Source: Leucaena leucocephala (taxonomy: Eukaryota; Streptophyta; Magnoliopsida; Fabales; Fabaceae). Taken from it: DNA of 64,000 nucleotides. The position numbers were made by a program, and so were the translations under genes. Every line of letters starts with the position of its first letter. Within the stretch, counting starts at the first letter, position 1. Where the stretch lies: positions 15,708,001-15,772,000 of the forward strand of contig CM073532.1 of NCBI GenBank assembly GCA_037074615.1, read 5' to 3'. Shown here in pieces: positions 58,162-64,000 of this stretch. Under the pieces are notes generated by a model, which was not told where the DNA came from, ran no database searches, and worked only from the letters and a program-made list of their open reading frames with translations.

Positions 58162-59649
58162 GATTGCCAGGAAATGTGCTGACTTTGTCAGTCGATCGAT
58201 TACTACCCAAACCGCATCATGTCTACTTGGTGTCAAGGGTAGTCCTTCCACAAAGTCCATAGCAATCCCATCCCATTTCCACTCAGGGATATCTAAAGGC
58301 TGCAACGTTCCTGCTGGCTTTTGATGTTCAACTTTCACTTTCTGGAAGGTTAAGCACTTAGATACGTAAGCTACAACATCTTTCTTCAGTCCAGGCCACC
58401 AGAATAACCTTTTAACATCATGGTACATTTTGGTCATACCTGGATGTACCGTATATCGGCTTTTATGTGCTTCCTCCAGAATCCTTTCCCTTAATCCCCC
58501 AACATTTGGGATATAGGGTTTTCCCCTAAACTGTAGTAATCCGTCTGGGGACATCTCAAAATTCCTTGTCTTCCCTTTCTCCAGCTTGTCTTTGAATATT
58601 GCTGCGAGCTTATCCTGCTCCTGAGCCTCTTTGATCTCATCTTCTATGCAAGCTCTGACATGAACTCCTCCAAAAAGATTCTCCTTCAGTTGCATTTGAT
58701 ATAGAGGGCTCCAGTCGCGCATATCTTCTATCAGTTCTAATTCCTTGATCATCATGTATGCAACCTGTACTACCTTTCTACTCAGGGCATCAGCTACCAC
58801 ATTGGCTTTTCCTGGATGGTATTTAATCTGGAAGTCATAATCTTTTAACAATTCCATCCATCGCCGCTGCCTCATGTTCAGCTCCTTCTGATCCTGCAGA
58901 TACTTCAGGCTTTTATGGTCGCAAAACAACTCTATCGTTGCTCCGTATAAATAGTACCTCCATATCTTCAGGGCATAGACTACCGCCGCAAGCTCCAGAT
59001 CATGAGTGGGATAATTCTCTTCATGTGGCTTTAACTGCCGAGAGGCGTAGGCTACTACTCGACCTTGCTGCATAAGCACACATCCCAGCCCCTGCTTGCT
59101 GGCATAAGTGTAGACTACATAAGTCTGAGTTGGGTCTGGAATAATCAGCACGGGAGTAGTCGTTAATCTCTGCTTCAACTGCTGGAAGCTAGCCTCGCAC
59201 TTCTCATCCCACTTAAACTGCTGATTCTTTCTGGTCAGCTTGGTAAGTGGTAAGGCAATTCGAGAAAAGTCTTGAATGAATCGTCTGTAGTACCCTGCTA
59301 GGCCGAGAAAACTTCTAATCTCTGTCACTGTCCTTGGCTGTTCCCAGCTCAAAACTGCTTCAACTTTGCTAGGATCTACAGCTACCCCGTCTCGGGATAT
59401 GACATGACCGAGAAATTTGACTTCTGACAGCCAAAACTCGCATTTACTCAGCTTAGCATAGAGCTTCTTCTCTTTAAGGGTACCAAGAACAATCCTCAAA
59501 TGCCTTTCATGCTCCTCTGGAGATTTAGAGTACACCAGAATATCATCAATAAAGACCACAACGAACTGATCTAGATAAGGCCTGAAAATCCGGTTCATAT
59601 AGTCCATGAAAATAGCAGGTGCATTGGTTAGTCCAAAAGGCATCACCAA
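58162..59649 (-). pseudogene. pol: Gypsy RT C-terminal part, RNase H and integrase N-terminal half
   Basis: An open frame of nearly 500 codons starting MVMPFGLTNAPAIFMDYMNR. The RT catalytic FIDDILVYS is intact. RNase H starts FKWDEKCEASF; its first Asp word reads YTYASKQGLG where the family has DAS. Later words are DLELAAVVYALKIWRYYLYG and VADALSRK. The integrase zinc finger has HPGMTKMYHDVKR and then CLTFQ where the family has CLTCQ, so one zinc ligand is lost. The first catalytic Asp region (WDGIAMDFVEGLP) is present. The frame ends at the solo LTR after DRLTKSAHFLAI. Confidence 0.9.
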
Positions 59650-60600
59650 AAATCAAAATGTCCGTAGCGCGTTCTGAACGCCGTCTTTGGAATATCATCT
59701 GGCTTGACCCTTAGTTGATGGTAGCCAGATCTCAAGTCAATCTTGGAGAATAAGCTCGCTCCTGCCAATTGATCTAGAAGGTCATCAATTCTGGGAAGAG
59801 GATACTTGTTCTTAACTGTAAGCTTATTTAATTCCCTGTAGTCAATGCACAGCCTTAAGCTACCATCTTTCTTCTTGACGAACAGTACTGGAGCACCCCA
59901 TGGCGATACACTGGGTCGTATAAAACCCTTCTCCAATAGCTCCTCAATTTGCTTCTTCAGTTCCATCATTTCGTTGGGAGCCATCCTGTATGGGGCTTTT
60001 GATACTGGTCCAGCTTCAGGTACAATGTCGATCGCAAACTCCACTTCACGCTCCGAAGGAAATCCCTGAATCTCCTTTGGAAAGACTTCAGGAAATTCAT
60101 TGACTACAGGAACCTCCTCGATGCCTTCCTCCACTTCTGTTTGAACAGAAAAGAATACCACATATCCCTGACATCCTCTCCGTAGACATTTTTCTGCCTG
60201 AGCCTCTGTCACGAAGTTCAGTTGTACTTCTAAGCTCCGATCAGTGATCTTTGGACCAAGAACTAGGGTCTTGTTTCTGCAGTCCAACATCACATTATTG
60301 GAGGATAACCAATTTAAACCGAGTATGACCTCAATCTCCTGGAAAGGCATACAGATCAGGTCCAGGGTGGTACTGCAGTGCTCATAACGTACCACACTAT
60401 TTAGACAGGCATCAGATGTGATCACCCTAGCGTTGGTGGGGGTTTTCACCTGTATATCATAACGTAACTTGCTGATCAGAAGGCCTAGGCATTTAGCACA
60501 TTCATAAGATATAAAGGAATGACTTGCACCCGAATCAAATAGGGCAGTCACAGCATGATCATTGAGATAGATTGTACCTTGGATCATCTCAGATAATCGC
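59643..60600 (-). pseudogene. pol: Gypsy protease and RT N-terminal part
   Basis: Opens MIQGTIYLNDHAVTALFDSG with the protease DSGASHSFIS. The linker ends at FPKEIQGFPSEREVEFAIDI. RT motifs are PYRMAPNEMMELKKQIEELL, FVKKKDGSLRLCIDYRELN, and FSKIDLRSGYHQ. A one-base change in a T run at about 59645 (GHFDF) shifts the frame into the next segment. An in-frame TAG (about 60601) separates it from gag. Confidence 0.9.
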
Positions 60601-61765
60601 TAAGCTTCCTCTCTAGTGAGTGCAAACACTCGTCCCGCCGTCCTTGGCCTTGGATCAGTTATAGCTTGAGGACATTCCCTGGAAAAATGTCCGGGCTTTC
60701 CGCAGGTGTAGCATACATTCTGGCCCATCAAGCATGGTCTGTCACCATGATTCTTTCCACACTTTTCACATACTGGGGCCTTTGGATCCCTGTTATTGGA
60801 CCTTCCGCGGAAATTTCCCCTATTAGGCCTCTTGGTCTGCCACGGGCGCTTTCTCTTCTTATAGCCGCTTCTTGATTCCGTCCGGCCTTATCAGGAGTCG
60901 CTTGATCTTTACTCCCAGATCTGGACAGCATTCTATGATTCATGTTGTTCTCAACGATTCGACATGCTTCCACAGCCTTATTGAACTGGCTGTATTGTTG
61001 GGGAGTTAACTTCTCCTTTAACATAGAATTCAGCCCTCGAATCATTCTTTCTGTCATCCAGCGTTCGTCATCCACTTGGCGTAGGTAAGTTGAATATTGA
61101 GATAGCCGGATGAACTTGGCCAAATATTCATCAAAAGCTTCTTTTTCTCCTTGCCTCAGCACAAGGAATTCAGCCTCCCTTTCATCTCTGACAGATTGAG
61201 AGAAATATTTCTCATAAAATTGCTCAAGAAATACTTCCCAGGTAACTGGAATATCTCTTGCTTGGAGAAGTAACTCTGTATTCTTCCACCATCTATCCGC
61301 ATCCTTTTCCAATTGATAGATGGCCATTTGGGCCTTGGTTTCAGTCGGGCAGTCGAGAACCTTGAAGATCTTCTCTAATCTGCTGACCCAATTCTCTACT
61401 GTCTGTACTTCGAATGTCCCTTCAAACACTGGAGGATTATGTTTGCAAAATCGCACCATCCATTGTTGGATGCCAACTGCCTCCTCCCTTGATTCAACCC
61501 TTCTCTGGGGCTGTTCCGCCTGCTGTGGTACTTCTTCAGGTTCTCTACTAGTTGCTCCTGAAGGCTCTAGCGGTCTTAAATTATTTACTGCTGCTGCTAC
61601 TGCCGCGGCTATGGCAGCATCTCTTTCTTGTTCATTTCGTGCTTGAGCAGCTCTCATTTCTTCTATCATCTTTTGTTGCTGTTCTAATCGTTCTAGAATC
61701 ATTTGATTAAGGTTTCCAGCCTCTCGGGGTTCCTCAGCTGGAATAGTTCTCCTCGTTCGTACCAT
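60601..61765 (-). pseudogene. gag: Gypsy gag with CCHC knuckle, frameshifted at C-terminus
   Basis: Starts MVRTRRTIPAEEPREAGNLN. It has a coiled Gln/Glu/Arg segment (residues 30-60), an alanine run, and the Retrotrans_gag body (NPPVFEGTFEVQTVENWVSR, ADRWWKNTELLL, FLEQFYEKYFSQSVRDERE, EYLAKFIRLSQY). A frameshift near 60840 separates this from the zinc knuckles, read in another frame (VCEKCGKNHGDRPC, then CYTCGKPGHFSRECPQ). I chose the ATG at 61765 because the preceding 14 codons (hydrophobic, MLFIVFPSVF) are not family-like. Confidence 0.88.
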
Positions 61766-61903
61766 TTTGTTATACTTAAAAACAGAAGGGAATACGATAA
61801 ATAACATAATTCCTTTTCATTTCATTTCAAACATAATATACATACAGAGTATATGTACATATCACAATACCATTCTAGTCTTTTATACATTAGAAATATT
61901 ACT

Positions 61904-62602
61904 CTAATTTTTCTTAAACTTCATTCTAATATATTCTCCTACTAGGTAGATCCAGTCGGATATGGTACAATATGATTCTCTATCAAAATACTGGTCCAAC
62001 TCCGATCTCCAGGTAGGAGTCTTCGGCAATACGTCATTCATAATTTCTAGCCAAAGCCCCATGGTTAACACATTTGGATCCCAGGCTTGATGTATGGCTT
62101 TCACCCTTGTGATAAACTCCTGGTAGACTGAATAATCTTGATCTATGTTTTCGAACAGGGTCTGCCTCAACTCATATAGTTGTCGGACTAATGCTACCGA
62201 GCTCTCAAGTTGCTCTCTACTCAGGTTCCTCCCTGGGACCATTCTTACGATTAAACCTCCCAAATACATTTCTACTAGAGTCACTTCGGGCCTACTGGGA
62301 CCTGGCGCATTACTCTGAACACGTACTTGGCTAGATCCTGAACTGTCTGTTATATTCAAGGGTACCGCACTTATGGGAATGGCAGGAATAGGGCCTTCTG
62401 TTATCATCACCTCCTGATCATCAATTGGAAAGTTTGATCCTACCGAGGAACTATCCTCCTCAGAATCACCAGCTACTGGAGGTGTCCAGAGGTCAGAATC
62501 ATTGCTTACTATCTCTTCTTCTGAACTATCTGAACTAGAGACCTCTGGTCTTAATTCCCATTGGTTTACTGTAGTTTCAGACCCAAATCTATGTCTAGCC
62601 AT
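61904..62602 (-). CDS. Extra reading frame upstream of gag in the gypsy element (unknown function)
   Basis: An uninterrupted 232-codon frame from MARHRFGSETTVNQWELRPE, on the same strand as gag. It begins 112 bases inside the 5' LTR and ends 138 bases before the gag ATG. Residues about 20-75 are Ser/Asp/Glu-rich and probably disordered. From about residue 110 the sequence looks folded and helical (LVEMYLGGLIVRMVPGRNLS, LVRQLYELRQTLFEN, ISDWIYLVGEYIRMKFKKN). An ATG eight codons upstream exists, but gtgtttgcag|gATGG suggests a splice acceptor right before the chosen start. I recognise no family. Gag and pol nearby are broken, while this frame has no stop. Confidence 0.6.
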   Translation of the reverse strand: MARHRFGSETTVNQWELRPEVSSSDSSEEEIVSNDSDLWTPPVAGDSEEDSSSVGSNFPIDDQEVMITEGPIPAIPISAVPLNITDSSGSSQVRVQSNAPGPSRPEVTLVEMYLGGLIVRMVPGRNLSREQLESSVALVRQLYELRQTLFENIDQDYSVYQEFITRVKAIHQAWDPNVLTMGLWLEIMNDVLPKTPTWRSELDQYFDRESYCTISDWIYLVGEYIRMKFKKN

Positions 62603-62700
62603 CCTGCAAACACTAATTAGTGTCAATTATGACGGCTTTATCATGGTATATCTTTCTATAAATCATATACTCAGAGCATTTCTTAAGCCAGAATCCTTTG

Positions 62701-62711
62701 CTTTGATACCA
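62701..62711 (-). other. Gypsy primer-binding site
   Basis: Minus-strand TGGTATCAAAG, close to the initiator methionine tRNA match, three bases from the 5' LTR end. Confidence 0.8.
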
Positions 62712-62714
62712 AAA

Positions 62715-64000
62715 TGTCACATCCTTATTTTTATACATCTTAGGGACCATTCAGTAGCACTTAAACCACTTTCAGGGTCATTGAAGTCTAAACACTTAAT
62801 CTGGAATTTTATTCATATCGCGTACTGTTCACTGTGGCAAATTCCAGATGAGTGACCTGATTTTGAAAATTCATAACTAATTCTAGAAACATCGAAATGA
62901 AGTGGTTCAAATTGCTACATGAAGATAACTCAAATATATTTCAGGGAAAAATCATTGGTTGACCAATCCTTGACAAATTTAACGTGGGTCAACGTTTCAA
63001 TCTTACTGTTCATCCAATGACTTTCTCCTGAATCCAGCATTCTGGTCCCAACTTTAACAATTTATATCTTTTCGTGTATACATCAAAATTAGACATTATA
63101 TATATCAAATTAAAGCTTAGTATGTATAATTTTTACCCTAAAAATTTCGTACATTAATTCAATCATTTACTATTTTTAATGATTTATCAAACATGAATGG
63201 GTCTTCACGAGTTACTGTTCACTGAGCCTATTTTCAGCATTTAGTCTTTACATACCCAAGTATACAACCAACACATATCAGTCATACAGGCCAGATAATA
63301 ATTAATATCAAATAATCAACTGTTATATATCAGTGTATGATTAACTCCCTCATATTTTATTACATCCTTCTCTGTCTAAAATCCGGCAGCATAACTGCTA
63401 CAATTCTTCTTTAGAAAGTAACCGATGTTGTACCGATTCGGTAATTCCCTTATGAGAACTACCATTCTACGTAGTACCCAGGAAAGACTGGATGAACCTG
63501 CTGGGTCCACTCACTTCTAGCCTCCTTAGACAGCACTACGTACACAGTACGTATCAGTTCCTTTCTTTGTTCCGTCTTCGTTGCCGGAATTTCGGCAGCC
63601 TACCGGCGTCTCTTAAGATTTCCAAATTTTATTTTGACAGAACCTCCCCTGTAATGTTATGTTTGGGAATGAGATTCAAAAGAATCCCAGTAACAATAAT
63701 CATAACAAAATATGTAATGCAGAGTGACGGTGCTTGCTTGTGACTGTGTACAGATAAGTATGCTGCATGCTTCCATATTCAATAATATATGATCATAGCA
63801 TTGGAATAGAGCTTCAAGCATAACATATAGGACAACAATCAACCAAACAAAACAACACATCACAAAGACATTACATAAGAGCTAGGATTAGTTGTTACCT
63901 TAAAAGCAGTGCTTTAGAACTTCCCTACTACTTCCAACTTCACCAGAACTTCCTTACTTCTTTCTTTCTCACACTTTCTCTCTCAAGAACTTCTCTCCTC
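62715..64000 (-). repeat. Gypsy 5' LTR (first 1286 bp in window)
   Basis: Matches 51135-52420 almost base for base, starting tgtcacatccttatttttat. The rest, including its TATA box, lies beyond the window. Confidence 0.95.

Larger units (their letters stand above)
51135..64000 (-). mobile_element. Ty3/gypsy Tekay/Del-like element, minus strand, 5' LTR cut by window edge
   Basis: 3' LTR (51135-53959), polypurine tract, pol, gag, an extra upstream frame, primer-binding site and the first 1286 bases of the 5' LTR (62715-64000). RT precedes integrase, as in gypsy. The C-terminus has a chromodomain-like sequence (IADRKVKQLRNKQIPLVKVI) as in Tekay/Del chromoviruses, which also have very long LTRs. 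It inserted into TNP2 of CACTA-3 (left flank cactt). The right target duplication is outside the window. A later solo LTR splits its integrase. Confidence 0.92.

Noticed and set aside
1..64000. tRNA, rRNA or other structural RNA genes
   Set aside because: I saw no convincing tRNA A/B boxes outside primer-binding sites and no rRNA-like sequence; a tRNA or covariance-model scan would settle this.

Overview
This is a eukaryotic nuclear sequence, almost certainly from a flowering plant (eudicot-like). It is AT-rich, has no dense gene arrangement, and is packed with plant LTR retrotransposons (Ty1/copia and Ty3/gypsy) and CACTA (En/Spm) DNA transposons nested inside one another. I could not identify the species. 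The only likely host-gene sequence is a first exon resembling a long-chain fatty alcohol oxidase (minus strand, about 11.2-11.4 kb).

Layout, left to right. (1) 1-7.7 kb: a decayed plus-strand copia element (copia-1) with a long repeat-rich leader, a truncated gag, protease, integrase, RT/RNase H, and a 3' LTR. The LTR is split by a solo copia LTR (5709-7657, TSD tcttg). (2) 7.7-13.1 kb: AT-rich DNA holding a foldback element amplified into a four-unit tandem array, next to the alcohol-oxidase-like exon. (3) 13.1-17.4 kb: a minus-strand copia relic (copia-2) split by a solo gypsy LTR (14938-16779). (4) 17.4-25.2 kb: an acidic unidentified reading frame, then a minus-strand gypsy gag relic of Tat/Athila type with an unrecognised downstream reading frame. 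That frame is split by a solo gypsy LTR (19454-22105, TSD taaat). (5) 25.7-29.8 kb: one CACTA terminus and an old gypsy LTR. (6) 29.85 kb to the right edge: a multi-level nest.

The nest reads as follows. CACTA-2 (from 29849, plus strand) is interrupted by CACTA-3 (from 33325, minus strand). CACTA-3 received three insertions: a near-complete copia element, copia-3 (34374-47241, TSD cctat); a solo copia LTR (48382-50349); and a Tekay/Del-like gypsy element (51135 to beyond 64000). Copia-3 in turn holds a solo gypsy LTR (41034-43783, TSD cgact) and a reverse-oriented solo LTR of its own family (44284-46176, TSD cttat). The gypsy element holds a 3.6-kb solo gypsy LTR (54552-58161, TSD gattg) inside its integrase. 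Target-site duplications fix most of these boundaries to the base.

No element looks autonomous: copia-3 lacks the RT core, the gypsy pol carries frameshifts, an integrase deletion and lost catalytic residues, and both CACTA elements are gene fragments. Two things stand out. The gypsy element has an uninterrupted extra reading frame of 232 codons upstream of gag. The copia LTR family carries an array of the CpG palindrome GTCGCGAC, preserved to different degrees in each copy. Most of the window is best read as heterochromatin-like repeat accumulation with frequent LTR-LTR recombination, shown by six solo LTRs with recognisable flanking duplications.
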